Positions 46,918-55,500 of a stretch of DNA of 64,000 bases are shown piece after piece (the first letter of the stretch is position 1; every line of letters begins with the position of its first letter). The stretch spans positions 1,426,001-1,490,000 of the forward strand of contig NZ_CP014234.1 of assembly GCF_001553955.1 (NCBI RefSeq), in the 5' to 3' direction. A program made the position numbers and the translations under genes. The notes beneath the pieces are model-generated. The model had not been told where the DNA came from. It saw only the letters and a program-made list of their open reading frames with translations, and made no database searches. The DNA is from Moraxella osloensis (GTDB lineage: Bacteria > Pseudomonadota > Gammaproteobacteria > Pseudomonadales > Moraxellaceae).

Positions 46918-47937
46918 TTATCCTTGATGAATCTCAACCAGGTTTTGGCTTGCCGCGGCATCCGCTTGTTTGACATACAATTTTGATTTTGAGCTATAAG
47001 GCACTAGCCCTGAAGGTACTACGCCTTTAGCAGATTCGTAATTATGAATGGAGTCATCGAAGAAAATATGCGGGGCAAAGGTTTGCAGTACATGGCGTTT
47101 ATCCAAGCCACCTAAAAAGAACGCCAAATCCACATTGACGCCCCAATTACGTAATGTCTTAATCGCGCGCAAATCTGCAGGCGCATTGCGCGCGGTCACC
47201 AGTGCAATTTGAATCGGTGGATGCTTGATTTTAGCAGGCAGGCGTTTTTGTAGTTTGGAGAGTTTGATTAAAAAATCTGCATACGGGCCTTTGTTCATCG
47301 GCACATCACTCATTTTGGCTTCATAATCATGAAACGCTTTGAGTCCTTGCTGGCGCGACAATAGCTCCCCTGCTTCATCAAATAACACGGCATCGCCATC
47401 AAATGCAATGCGTAGCTGATTGGTGTCTAGCTCTTTCATATCAATGGGCGGCGCATCCAAAATCGCGCAGGCACACACGCCTGCATCGGTGACTTGCTGG
47501 GCATCGTTATGATTGGTGGTCAAAAACAAATCCACCTTAAAATCTGCCACATAATCTGCCACCCCTTCGCCTGAGGTAAATGCCGAGCGACTAATGGGTA
47601 GTCCATGACTACGCAGCGCATTTAATACTTGAATACCGGTATCTGGGCTGTTTTTTGACATAATCACCACTTCAACCATGGGTGCAGCGATGCCCTCGCC
47701 CTTGTCATCGGCTGCACAATACTGATTGAGATTGAGTAAGGCTTTGATAAGCGGATAACCCGTCCCAGTTTGCAATGGATCATTTTCGCGTTCAATCATA
47801 TAGCTGCGAAATTTATCAATCGCCGTTTCTGGATCTTGGGCTATCGCTTGTTGAAAAAACCGCTCAGACTCTGATAGGTCAAACAATGCCGTGGCAGAGA
47901 CCGCCACAATTAATGTATTGGAAAAATCAACTGACAT
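46918..47937 (-). CDS. 5'-nucleotidase, cN-I/NT5C1-like (PF06189 family)
   Basis: A 339-residue protein related to cytosolic 5'-nucleotidase I. Family segments include LIVAVSATALFDL (about 10-22), with the Asp of the HAD-like nucleophile region. RIAFDGDAVLFDE (about 176-188) is the second acidic motif, and LAFFLGGLDKRHVLQTFAPHIFFDD (about 270-295) follows. It would dephosphorylate nucleoside monophosphates. ATG 47937 is chosen since AAGGG is six to eight bases upstream; the ATG at 47955 has no ribosome site. It is a single gene. Confidence 0.82.
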   Translation of the reverse strand: MSVDFSNTLIVAVSATALFDLSESERFFQQAIAQDPETAIDKFRSYMIERENDPLQTGTGYPLIKALLNLNQYCAADDKGEGIAAPMVEVVIMSKNSPDTGIQVLNALRSHGLPISRSAFTSGEGVADYVADFKVDLFLTTNHNDAQQVTDAGVCACAILDAPPIDMKELDTNQLRIAFDGDAVLFDEAGELLSRQQGLKAFHDYEAKMSDVPMNKGPYADFLIKLSKLQKRLPAKIKHPPIQIALVTARNAPADLRAIKTLRNWGVNVDLAFFLGGLDKRHVLQTFAPHIFFDDSIHNYESAKGVVPSGLVPYSSKSKLYVKQADAAASQNLVEIHQG

Positions 47938-48092
47938 AAAAATGCCCTTAATCAATCGTGTTGTTATGGAGCGTTATGAAGCATAGCACTCACTATTCTG
48001 TAGTTATATAAGTTATAAGTTTTGCCACGGGTAATCTAGATTATTCCTGTAACTTGTTCGGGTAAAGACAAACAGCTTAGTGTCAGGACACC

Positions 48093-48130
48093 CAGTCAAA
48101 TTAAAGATACACAGTCAAATTGTAGATACC
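48093..48130. repeat. 19-bp tandem duplication
   Basis: CAGTCAAATTAAAGATACA (48093-48111) is followed directly by CAGTCAAATTGTAGATACC (48112-48130), 16 of 19 identical. Confidence 0.85.
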
Positions 48131-48370
48131 AAGCATTGGCTGTCGTCTATTGCAGTGTTTTTTAAACGCATATCATGAGCCGCCTCATTTTCTGCCATAA
48201 CTGCAAGCAATTTTATCAGCAAGTTGGTTTCATCACCGCAATTTGCTATAATATCTTGTTTACGCTTTTTGCAAAGCGACGAATTCATGGGATTGTAATG
48301 CCTATCGAGACACGGTAAGTCTGGATTGGCAGAGTTTTTCCCTTTTTTTATTCCCATCTCTCACGGTTAC

Positions 48371-48391
48371 ATGACCGATAGTAACGGTCAT
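48371..48391 (+). promoter_or_regulatory. tRNA-Thr anticodon-arm mimic in the thrS leader
   Basis: A hairpin with a seven-bp stem (ATGACCG / CGGTCAT) and a seven-base loop, ATAGTAA, lies 27 bases before the thrS start and 17 before its ribosome site. Read as an anticodon loop, position 33 is U, positions 34-36 are AGU (a threonine anticodon) and 37 is A. In E. coli, ThrS binds just such an anticodon-like hairpin in its own mRNA to block translation. This is therefore a candidate translational operator. Confidence 0.6.
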
Positions 48392-48418
48392 CACTGCCAA
48401 AGGACAACAGGAGCAATT

Positions 48419-50347
48419 ATGGTAGCCATTACCTTACCAAACGGCGATATTAAACAATTTGATGGACAAACGTCAGTCATGGAAGTGGCGCAAAGTATCG
48501 GCGCAGGGCTTGCCAAAGCTACCGTTGCAGGACGTGTCAACGGCAAATTAGTTGATGCGTGTGACCCGATTACTGAAGACGCCAGCGTTCAAATCATCAC
48601 GCCAAAAGACGAGGAAGGTGTGGAAATCATTCGCCACTCGACCGCTCACTTACTGGGTCATGCTGTCAAACAGCTGTATCCTGAGGTGAAGATGGTTATC
48701 GGTCCTGTGATTGAAGAGGGTTTTTATTATGATATCTACAGCGAGCGCCCGTTTACGCCAGAAGACATGGAAAAAATCGAAGCGCGCATGACGCAATTGA
48801 TTAACCAAGATTACGATGTTATCAAAAAAATGACACCGCGTGACGAGGTTATCAAAGTATTCCAAGACCGTGGTGAGACTTATAAATTACGTCTTATCGA
48901 AGATATGCCGAATGAAACTCAAATGGGTTTATACTATCACCAAGAATATGTCGATATGTGCCGTGGACCACACGTGCCCAATACCCGTTTCTTAAAAGCC
49001 TTTAAACTCACCAAAATGAGTGGTGCCTACTGGCGCGGTGATGCCAAGAATGAGCAACTACAACGTATTTACGGTACCGCTTGGGCAGATAAAAAAGATT
49101 TAAAAGCCTATATCCAGCGTATCGAAGAAGCGGAAAAACGCGACCATCGTAAAATCGGTAAAGCGCTTGATTTATTTCATATGCAAGAAGAAGCGCCTGG
49201 TATGGTGTTTTGGCATCCCAATGGCTGGACGATGTGGCAAGTGCTTGAGCAGTATATGCGAAAAGTACAAAAAGATAACGGCTATCTTGAAATCAAAACC
49301 CCGCAAATCGTCGATAGAAGCCTATGGGAAAAATCAGGTCACTGGGAAAATTATGGCGACATGATGTTCACCACCCACAGTGAAAAACGTGACTATGCCA
49401 TCAAGCCGATGAACTGCCCGTGTCATGTGCAAGTGTTCAATCAAGGGTTAAAATCCTACCGTGACTTGCCATTGCGTCTTGCTGAGTTTGGCTCATGCCA
49501 CCGTAATGAGCCGTCAGGCTCGCTCCATGGCATCATGCGGGTGCGTGGGTTTACCCAAGATGACGCCCATATTTTTTGTAGTAATGAGCAAATCAAACAA
49601 GAAGCCCAAGACTTTATCAAGCTTACCCTTGATGTGTATAAAGACTTTGGTTTTGATGACGTGCAAATGAAACTCTCGACTCGCCCAGAAAAACGGGTCG
49701 GTGCTGACGAACTGTGGGACTTGGCAGAAAAAGACTTAGCAGATGCGTTGGATAATGCCGGGCTTGACTGGCAGTATCTGCCAGGTGAAGGCGCATTTTA
49801 TGGGCCAAAAATCGAATTTAGCCTTAAAGACTGTCTTGGCCGCGTATGGCAATGCGGTACACTGCAGCTTGACTTTAACCTGCCAGAACGACTAGGTGCG
49901 GAGTTTGTCAATGAGCAAGGCGAACGTGAGCGCCCTGTAATGCTCCACCGTGCGATTTTGGGTTCATTTGAACGCTTTATCGGTATGCTCATCGAGCATT
50001 ACGCCGGTTGGATGCCAGTCTGGCTTGCACCGCAGCAAGTCGTGGTGATGAATATTACCGACAACCAAGCGGCAGCCTGTCAAAAAGTCGCCGAACAATT
50101 GAATGAAGCCGGACTTCGTGTCATCACCGATTTGCGTAATGAGAAAATTGGCTTTAAAATTAGAGAACGCACCCTTGAACGTATTCCTTATATGATTGTC
50201 ATGGGTGATAAAGAAGTAGAAAGCAACCAAGTTAACGTGCGTACTCGTGAAGGTGACAACCTTGGCGTGATGAGTATCGATGCCTTTATCGACTTGGTTA
50301 ACCAAGCGACCGCCCAAAAAGGGCGCGTCAAATCAAAAACAGCGTAG
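48419..50347 (+). CDS. thrS: Threonyl-tRNA synthetase
   Basis: Class II synthetase, 642 residues, the same length as in E. coli. The order is the TGS domain (1-63; [28 protein letters not shown]), the editing domain with [16 protein letters not shown] (about 74-90) and the Cys site in [10 protein letters not shown], then the catalytic core with motif 1, motif 2 ([31 protein letters not shown]), zinc ligands ([19 protein letters not shown]) and motif 3 ([17 protein letters not shown]). The anticodon-binding domain is C-terminal ([14 protein letters not shown]). ATG 48419 follows AGGAGC at good spacing. infC starts eleven bases after the stop. Confidence 0.98.
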   Translation: MVAITLPNGDIKQFDGQTSVMEVAQSIGAGLAKATVAGRVNGKLVDACDPITEDASVQIITPKDEEGVEIIRHSTAHLLGHAVKQLYPEVKMVIGPVIEEGFYYDIYSERPFTPEDMEKIEARMTQLINQDYDVIKKMTPRDEVIKVFQDRGETYKLRLIEDMPNETQMGLYYHQEYVDMCRGPHVPNTRFLKAFKLTKMSGAYWRGDAKNEQLQRIYGTAWADKKDLKAYIQRIEEAEKRDHRKIGKALDLFHMQEEAPGMVFWHPNGWTMWQVLEQYMRKVQKDNGYLEIKTPQIVDRSLWEKSGHWENYGDMMFTTHSEKRDYAIKPMNCPCHVQVFNQGLKSYRDLPLRLAEFGSCHRNEPSGSLHGIMRVRGFTQDDAHIFCSNEQIKQEAQDFIKLTLDVYKDFGFDDVQMKLSTRPEKRVGADELWDLAEKDLADALDNAGLDWQYLPGEGAFYGPKIEFSLKDCLGRVWQCGTLQLDFNLPERLGAEFVNEQGERERPVMLHRAILGSFERFIGMLIEHYAGWMPVWLAPQQVVVMNITDNQAAACQKVAEQLNEAGLRVITDLRNEKIGFKIRERTLERIPYMIVMGDKEVESNQVNVRTREGDNLGVMSIDAFIDLVNQATAQKGRVKSKTA

Positions 50348-50358
50348 GAGTAAGTATT

Positions 50359-50880
50359 ATTAAGAGTTCAAACCGATTAGACATCAACGAGGAAATTCGT
50401 GCCAAAGAGGTACGCTTAGTCAAAGAAGACGGCGAACAAGTTGGTGTTGTGGATATAAAAACGGCTTTGCAGGCCGCCCGTGATGCTGAGTTGGATTTGG
50501 TCGAGATAGTACCAGACGCTCAGCCTCCTGTTGCCAAAGTGATGGACTACAGAAAATATCTGTACGACCAAAAACAAAAAGCCAAAGAAGCCAAAAAGAA
50601 CCAAAAACAAACGCAGCTTAAAGAAATCAAATTGCGTCCTGGTACGGAAGAAGCCGACTATCAAGTCAAACTTCGTAAAATCCGTGAGTTTTTGGAAGAC
50701 CAAGACAAAGTCAAAGTCACCATTCGCTTCCGTGGTCGTGAGATGGCTCACCAACAAATTGGCTTGCAGCAGCTTGAAAAAGTCATTGCCGATACGACCG
50801 ACGTTGCCAATGTTGAACAACAACCAAAAGTTGAAGGTCGTCAAATGGGTATGCTACTTGGACCTACCAAGAAAAAATAA
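50359..50880 (+). CDS. infC: Translation initiation factor IF-3, ATT start
   Basis: A 173-residue IF-3 (E. coli has 180). The N-terminal domain reads [29 protein letters not shown], followed by the lysine-rich linker ([16 protein letters not shown], about 75-90) and the C-terminal domain ([37 protein letters not shown]). It binds the 30S subunit and checks the start codon. The family's N-terminus requires initiation at ATT 50359 (or the adjacent ATT 50356). AGGAG at 50346-50350 lies eight bases upstream and overlaps the thrS stop. There is no ATG, GTG or TTG at the right place. ATT starts are characteristic of infC and underlie its autoregulation. Confidence 0.95.
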   Translation: MKSSNRLDINEEIRAKEVRLVKEDGEQVGVVDIKTALQAARDAELDLVEIVPDAQPPVAKVMDYRKYLYDQKQKAKEAKKNQKQTQLKEIKLRPGTEEADYQVKLRKIREFLEDQDKVKVTIRFRGREMAHQQIGLQQLEKVIADTTDVANVEQQPKVEGRQMGMLLGPTKKK

Positions 50881-50898
50881 TCAGCAAACCCTAATCGA

Positions 50899-50931
50899 TA
50901 AAAAAACCACATTAACCTATGTGGTTTTTTT
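50899..50931 (+). terminator. Terminator after infC
   Basis: AAAAAACCACAT, six-base loop, ATGTGGTTTTTT. It lies 20 bases after the infC stop and would end the thrS-infC transcript. Confidence 0.9.
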
Positions 50932-50964
50932 ATTGGCGTATTGACACATTGATAAAATTTTAAG

Positions 50965-51012
50965 CTTTTAAATCACTGTATTTTTAAGTCATTGTACTTT
51001 TAAGTCATTGTA
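50965..51012. repeat. Three tandem 16-bp copies at the end of the GNAT gene
   Basis: CTTTTAAATCACTGTA (50965-50980), TTTTTAAGTCATTGTA (50981-50996) and CTTTTAAGTCATTGTA (50997-51012) follow each other. The GNAT gene's last codons (NDLKVQ, stop) lie in the last two copies, so the repeat extends from coding into intergenic sequence. Confidence 0.9.
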
Positions 51013-51276
51013 TTCGGGGTGCTTTTGCAGGTAGCTTGCCACGTAAGAGCAGGCTGGCACGACTTTTTTGCCTTGCTTGCGGGCATAGTCTAGCGCGTGC
51101 TTGGTGAGCTCCCCTGCAATGCCGCGCCCGCCAATCGCGTCTGGCACAATGGTATGGTCATATACGATGACATCACCATTATCCACATAGCTAATGTAAG
51201 CAGTAGTGCCGTCAACGGTGGTTTCAAAGCGTTGTGATTGTTCGTTATGGTGAATCGATAATTGTAAATCCGACAT
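50989..51276 (-). CDS. GNAT-family N-acetyltransferase (YjdJ-like)
   Basis: A 95-residue, single-domain YjdJ-type acetyltransferase. HNEQSQRFETTVDG begins the fold, YDHTIVPDAIGGRGIAGELTKHALDYARKQGKKVVPAC (about 40-77) is the acetyl-CoA pyrophosphate-binding core, and SYVASYLQKHPEY is the family C-terminus. AAGGAGAC lies seven to nine bases before ATG 51276. The substrate is unknown. Its 3' end falls within a tandem repeat (50965-51012), so the tail may have been altered by duplication. Confidence 0.87.
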   Translation of the reverse strand: MSDLQLSIHHNEQSQRFETTVDGTTAYISYVDNGDVIVYDHTIVPDAIGGRGIAGELTKHALDYARKQGKKVVPACSYVASYLQKHPEYNDLKVQ

Positions 51277-51320
51277 GGTTGTCTCCTTGTGTATTTTTTT
51301 GTCTACTATGCTATCTGTGA

Positions 51321-51350
51321 CTTGGTTATTTGTCGCTTGGTTATTTGCCG
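51321..51350. repeat. 15-bp tandem duplication
   Basis: CTTGGTTATTTGTCG (51321-51335) followed by CTTGGTTATTTGCCG (51336-51350), one mismatch, in the 251-base GNAT-ettA gap, which holds no gene I can see. Confidence 0.85.
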
Positions 51351-51527
51351 TTTGATAGTAGCACAACCACTGTCCATGACTTGTAAAAGTTTTTGCCTAT
51401 TCGGTATGGGGTTTGCAAATGATTTTTCGCTAGGCTTTTACCTTGCCCCACCCTGTTAACAATGCGATAATAAGCGGTTAAATCTTACCATTTTTTCAAA
51501 AAAACTGTTCAAAACTCTAGGAAAACC

Positions 51528-53189
51528 ATGGCTCAATATATTTATACCATGAACAAGGTATCAAAAATTGTTCCACCCAAACGGGAAATCCTAAAAGACA
51601 TCAGCCTGTCTTTTTTCCCCGGTGCAAAAATCGGTGTGCTGGGTCTCAACGGTGCCGGTAAATCAACCTTGCTTAAAATCATGGCAGGAGTGGACACCGA
51701 GTATAACGGTGAAGCGCGCGCACAACCCGGTATCAAAATCGGCTATCTAGCGCAAGAACCACAACTTGATCCAGCCAAAGACGTGCGTGGCAACGTCGAA
51801 GATGGTGTGCGTGAAGCCCTAGATGCCCTTGCACGCCTTGATGAAATCTACGGCGAATATGCCCTACCCGATGCTGACTTTGACAAATTGGCCGCTGAAC
51901 AAGGCAAAATGGAAGACATCATCCAAGCGTGGGATGCCCATAACCTCAACAACCAACTAGAAAAAGCCGCCGATGCGCTGCGCCTACCCGCGTGGGATGC
52001 CGACGTGAGCAAATTGTCGGGTGGTGAAAAACGCCGCGTTGCCCTATGCCGTCTATTGCTATCAAAACCTGATATGCTGCTACTCGACGAACCGACCAAC
52101 CACTTGGATGCCGAATCAGTCGCTTGGCTGGAGCATTTCTTAAAAGATTATTCGGGCACCATCGTGGCGATTACCCATGACCGCTATTTCCTTGATAACG
52201 TTGCCGAGTGGATTTTGGAGCTTGACCGTGGCTATGGCTACCCGTACCAAGGCAACTACACCGAGTGGCTAGAGCAGAAAAACAAGCGTATCGAGCAAGA
52301 GCAAAAACAAGAAGAAGCCTTTGCCAAAGCGCTGAAACAAGAGCTTGAATGGGTGCGTAAAAACCAAAAAGGTCAGCAAGCCAAGTCTAAGTCTCGCTTG
52401 CAACGTTTTGAAGAACTCAATTCCAAAGAGTTTCAACAACGTAACGAAACCGCCGAAATTTACATTCCACCAGGACCACGCCTTGGCAACAAAGTCATTG
52501 AAGTCAACAACATCAGTAAATCATTTGGTGACCGTTTGCTATACGAAAACCTATCCTTCACTGTGCCACCGATGGCGATTGTGGGGATTATCGGACCCAA
52601 TGGTGCAGGTAAAACGACCTTGTTCAATATGATTACCGGTAAAGACAAGCCAGACACGGGCACGGTTGAAGTCGGTGAATCGGTAAAAGTGGCGTATGTG
52701 GGACAGGTGCGTGATGAGCTAGACGACAAAAAAACTGTGTGGGAAGAAGTCTCCGACGGTCTTGATATGATTACCGTGGGCGAATACACCACGCCTAGCC
52801 GTGCCTATATCGGACGCTTTAACTTTAAAGGTCAAGACCAACAAAAACTGGTCGGTAGCCTGTCGGGTGGTGAGCGTAACCGTCTGCAACTTGCCAAAAC
52901 CTTGAAGCAAGGGGCAAACGTGCTGTTACTCGATGAGCCATCAAACGACCTTGATGTTGAGACTTTGCGCGCGCTTGAAGATGCGGTGGAAGTGTTTCCT
53001 GGTACGGTAATGGTGGTGTCGCATGACCGCTGGTTCTTAGACCGTATTGCCACCCATATTTTGGCGTTTGAGGAGGAGGGTCCGATTTGGTTTGATGGTA
53101 ACTATTCTGAGTTTGAAGCGTATCGCAAAAAACAGTTGGGCGCAGATGCCGAGCCAAAACGCATGAAATATAAAAAGATTGCGAAATAG
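51528..53189 (+). CDS. ettA: Energy-dependent translational throttle protein EttA (ABC-F)
   Basis: A 553-residue ABC-F protein with two nucleotide-binding domains and no membrane domain. Walker A motifs are GLNGAGKST (about 39) and GPNGAGKTT (about 357), signatures are LSGGEKRRVAL and LSGGERNRLQL, and Walker B motifs are MLLLDEPTNHLD and VLLLDEPSNDLD. The arm and linker between them (about 245-320) is rich in Lys/Glu and contains the QAKSKSRLQRFEEL P-site linker. The opening YIYTMNKVSKIVPPKREILKDI is diagnostic of EttA, which gates entry to the translation cycle by ADP/ATP ratio. It ends at a hairpin near 53224. Confidence 0.95.
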   Translation: MAQYIYTMNKVSKIVPPKREILKDISLSFFPGAKIGVLGLNGAGKSTLLKIMAGVDTEYNGEARAQPGIKIGYLAQEPQLDPAKDVRGNVEDGVREALDALARLDEIYGEYALPDADFDKLAAEQGKMEDIIQAWDAHNLNNQLEKAADALRLPAWDADVSKLSGGEKRRVALCRLLLSKPDMLLLDEPTNHLDAESVAWLEHFLKDYSGTIVAITHDRYFLDNVAEWILELDRGYGYPYQGNYTEWLEQKNKRIEQEQKQEEAFAKALKQELEWVRKNQKGQQAKSKSRLQRFEELNSKEFQQRNETAEIYIPPGPRLGNKVIEVNNISKSFGDRLLYENLSFTVPPMAIVGIIGPNGAGKTTLFNMITGKDKPDTGTVEVGESVKVAYVGQVRDELDDKKTVWEEVSDGLDMITVGEYTTPSRAYIGRFNFKGQDQQKLVGSLSGGERNRLQLAKTLKQGANVLLLDEPSNDLDVETLRALEDAVEVFPGTVMVVSHDRWFLDRIATHILAFEEEGPIWFDGNYSEFEAYRKKQLGADAEPKRMKYKKIAK

Positions 53190-53223
53190 TTAGCGATTTA
53201 TGCTTAAAAATTTATGCTATATT

Positions 53224-53256
53224 AACCCTACTCAAGCGATTTGAGTGGGGTTTTTT
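53224..53256 (+). terminator. Terminator after ettA
   Basis: AACCCTACTCAA / TTGAGTGGGGTT (one G-T pair), five-base loop, then TTTT. It isolates ettA from the defence genes starting at 53280. Confidence 0.8.
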
Positions 53257-53279
53257 AACGCTTATCAATATTGGAAAAT

Positions 53280-54821
53280 ATGATGAAAATCAAACAATTA
53301 CAGTTACAGAATTATGGCAGATTTGAAGATTTGACGATTGACTTTGCTCCGACTGAGGATAGAGCAAGCAATGTCACGGTCATTGTGGGAAATAATGGGG
53401 CAGGTAAATCACAAATTTTGCAAGCATTGGCGACTGGGTTAAGTTGGTTTGTTAACGGATTGACGAAGGTGAAAAGTATAAATAATCATTCGGACAAATT
53501 TGAATTTGAATGGACATTTGATTGTGAAGGAGTGCATATCCCTAAAAAAATGATAAAAAATAATCAAAGTTTTTCCGAGATAGAACTTTTCTTTAATGAC
53601 GAAAATAGTAAATTTGGTTCAAGTATTAAGATTGATACGTCAGTTAATAATGGATTAGATATTGCTTCATATGGTCGTGAAATGACTAATTTTGAGGCTC
53701 TGTTAGATTTTTATAGGGAAAATATTAAAAACACGAAAAATTTTAATTTACCATTATTAGCTTTTTATAGTGTAGAAAGAAATGTAAGTGTAAGTGAGCT
53801 TGAACCAAGCTTAAGCTTTAAGAATCATCAATTTAGTGGTTATCTAAATGCTTTGAATGCTGGTTCAGATTATAGTCAGTTTTTTCAATGGTTTCGAGAT
53901 AATGAAGATTTAGAGAATGAGATTAACAAAACTAAATACTTAAAAGAACATGATGAATTTTTACGAATTGAAATAAAAATTGAACAATTAGAGGAAATTC
54001 AAGAACATATAGATGACATTGATTATTTTCCCAACGATGAAGAAAAGTATAAATACTCTGCAAAAATTGCCCGCCAAATTAAAGAAGAGAAGGAAAAATA
54101 TAATAATTTACTTATCAGAAATAGCTTTTTAAAAGATACATCAAATCAAATTCAAACTTTACCTTTAAAATTTGTTCGACAAGCTATCGAGGAATTCACG
54201 GAATTTAAAAACATCAGAATTCAACGTCAAGACACCCCTACAATGATAATCGAAAAAGACGGTGAAGAACTGGACGTAAACCAACTTTCCCAAGGTGAAA
54301 AATCCTTACTTGCCTTAGTAGGCGACATCGCAAGACGATTAGCAATACTTAACCCTAGCCTAGACGACCCACTTCAAGGCGAAGGTGTCGTCATGATTGA
54401 CGAAGTCGATTTACACCTACACCCAAAATGGCAGCACGACCTAATCGATAAGCTAGTTCGCACCTTCCCCAACGTTCAATTTATCCTAACCACCCATTCG
54501 CCACTGATTGTCAGCGATAGCCCAAACATTTTAGTTTACTCTTTGGAAAATGGTAATTTGCACAAAACGAAGAATATCTACGGGGAAGATGCAAATACAC
54601 TATTGAATAATATATTCGATGTGCCTGTTCGTACCCCCGAAGTTGAAAATGACTTTAATAATATTCGACGAGCGATTAGCAACCAGGAATTTGAAATAGC
54701 TGATAATCTTATTAATAGTATTGCAAAGAAAGTAGCATCAGGTAATACAGAATTATTGAAAGTCAAATTGTTATTGGCTCAAGCAAAACTTGCCCAAAAA
54801 TCAGCGACAAATTTGGGTTAG
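53280..54821 (+). CDS. ptuA: Septu-type anti-phage AAA ATPase PtuA
   Basis: A 513-residue SMC/OLD-like AAA ATPase. The N-terminus (KIKQLQLQNYGRFEDLTIDF) runs into Walker A GNNGAGKS (37-44). The middle (about 80-290) is helical and charged, including a likely coiled coil (KEEKEKYNNLLIRN). The C-terminal half has signature LSQGEKSLLALVGDIARRLAIL (about 340) and Walker B VVMIDEVDLHLHP (about 372), then QFILTTHSPLIVSD. A TIGR02646/PtuB-like HNH gene follows three bases after the stop, the Septu arrangement. I start at ATG 53280 behind GGA; a TTG at 53271 is in frame. The central third is clearly more AT-rich than both ends. Confidence 0.85.
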   Translation: MMKIKQLQLQNYGRFEDLTIDFAPTEDRASNVTVIVGNNGAGKSQILQALATGLSWFVNGLTKVKSINNHSDKFEFEWTFDCEGVHIPKKMIKNNQSFSEIELFFNDENSKFGSSIKIDTSVNNGLDIASYGREMTNFEALLDFYRENIKNTKNFNLPLLAFYSVERNVSVSELEPSLSFKNHQFSGYLNALNAGSDYSQFFQWFRDNEDLENEINKTKYLKEHDEFLRIEIKIEQLEEIQEHIDDIDYFPNDEEKYKYSAKIARQIKEEKEKYNNLLIRNSFLKDTSNQIQTLPLKFVRQAIEEFTEFKNIRIQRQDTPTMIIEKDGEELDVNQLSQGEKSLLALVGDIARRLAILNPSLDDPLQGEGVVMIDEVDLHLHPKWQHDLIDKLVRTFPNVQFILTTHSPLIVSDSPNILVYSLENGNLHKTKNIYGEDANTLLNNIFDVPVRTPEVENDFNNIRRAISNQEFEIADNLINSIAKKVASGNTELLKVKLLLAQAKLAQKSATNLG

Positions 54822-54824
54822 TTT

Positions 54825-55457
54825 ATGCAGAAGATTGATAAAAAATTACCTATGCCTCCAATAATGGCGGGGTGGATTAAGCGTCACAAAAACCAACCTT
54901 GGAATTTAAAAAATGATTTTTCTGAAGGTTATGATGCTATACATCAGCAATTGTACGAGGAACAACTTGGCTTATGTTGCTATTGCTGTAAATCTTTAGT
55001 TGATGAAGAAACTAGGGTTGAGCACTTAGATTGTAGGTCAAAATATCCCAAAAAAACTTATGAGTATGATAATCTTTTACTTTCTTGTGCCACTGAAAAT
55101 CAGTGTGATAAAGCTAAAGAGAACAAAGCGTTACCATTAACTCCCTTGATGAATGAGTGTGATGAAGAAATTAAAATAAATTTTGCAGGAGAACTTGTCG
55201 GTAATACACATAGGGCTAAATTAGCAATAGAAATTCTGAATTTAAATCAACGAAAAATTTGTAATAATCGTAGGTTAAAATACGATGAGATCATTATGTT
55301 ATATCTGCAAAATAAAGAATTCTTAAATCTAACAGAAACATCGACTTTAGAAGAGATTAAACATGAACTCAATTCATTTCTAAATTCTATATATGGTAAT
55401 ACTGAAGAGTTTTATGAAATCATATATATTCTCAAAAAGATAACCCAAATCAAATAA
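54825..55457 (+). CDS. ptuB: Septu-type HNH endonuclease PtuB
   Basis: A 210-residue protein of the PtuB/TIGR02646 HNH family. The zinc and catalytic core is visible: GLCCYCC (C51, C52, C54, C55), VEHLDCRSKYP with catalytic-type H67, YDNLLLSC with N83 and C88, then C94. The C-terminal half is helical and Asn/Leu/Glu-rich with no recognised motif. It is AT-rich and lacks the codon preferences of its housekeeping neighbours, a sign of transfer. The start is three bases after ptuA, so the two are translated together. In Septu systems the ATPase activates the nuclease upon phage infection. Its specific trigger here is unknown. Confidence 0.85.
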   Translation: MQKIDKKLPMPPIMAGWIKRHKNQPWNLKNDFSEGYDAIHQQLYEEQLGLCCYCCKSLVDEETRVEHLDCRSKYPKKTYEYDNLLLSCATENQCDKAKENKALPLTPLMNECDEEIKINFAGELVGNTHRAKLAIEILNLNQRKICNNRRLKYDEIIMLYLQNKEFLNLTETSTLEEIKHELNSFLNSIYGNTEEFYEIIYILKKITQIK

Positions 55458-55485
55458 AAAACCAACTCTTAAAGTTGGTTTTTTT
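55456..55485. terminator. Bidirectional terminator between ptuB and serA
   Basis: AAAAAACCAACT, loop, AGTTGGTTTTTT. The stem serves ptuB (+) and the convergent serA (-). Confidence 0.85.
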
Positions 55486-55500
55486 CTTCAGATTTAAAAA

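Larger units (their letters stand above)
47938..48418. other. 481-base gap upstream of thrS
   Basis: Divergent region holding a 19-bp tandem duplication (48093-48130) and, near thrS, the tRNA-mimic hairpin at 48371-48391. A minus-strand ORF at 48115-48357 is judged spurious. In-frame codons upstream of thrS (from 48326) are not part of the protein. Confidence 0.5.

Noticed and set aside
48115-48357. 80-codon minus-strand frame upstream of thrS
   Set aside because: No family likeness, and it overlaps the thrS leader with its hairpin and a tandem duplication. No convincing ribosome site.
48326-48418. N-terminal extension of ThrS from ATG 48326
   Set aside because: The first residues do not match the TGS domain, the extension would span the leader hairpin, and AGGAGC precedes ATG 48419.
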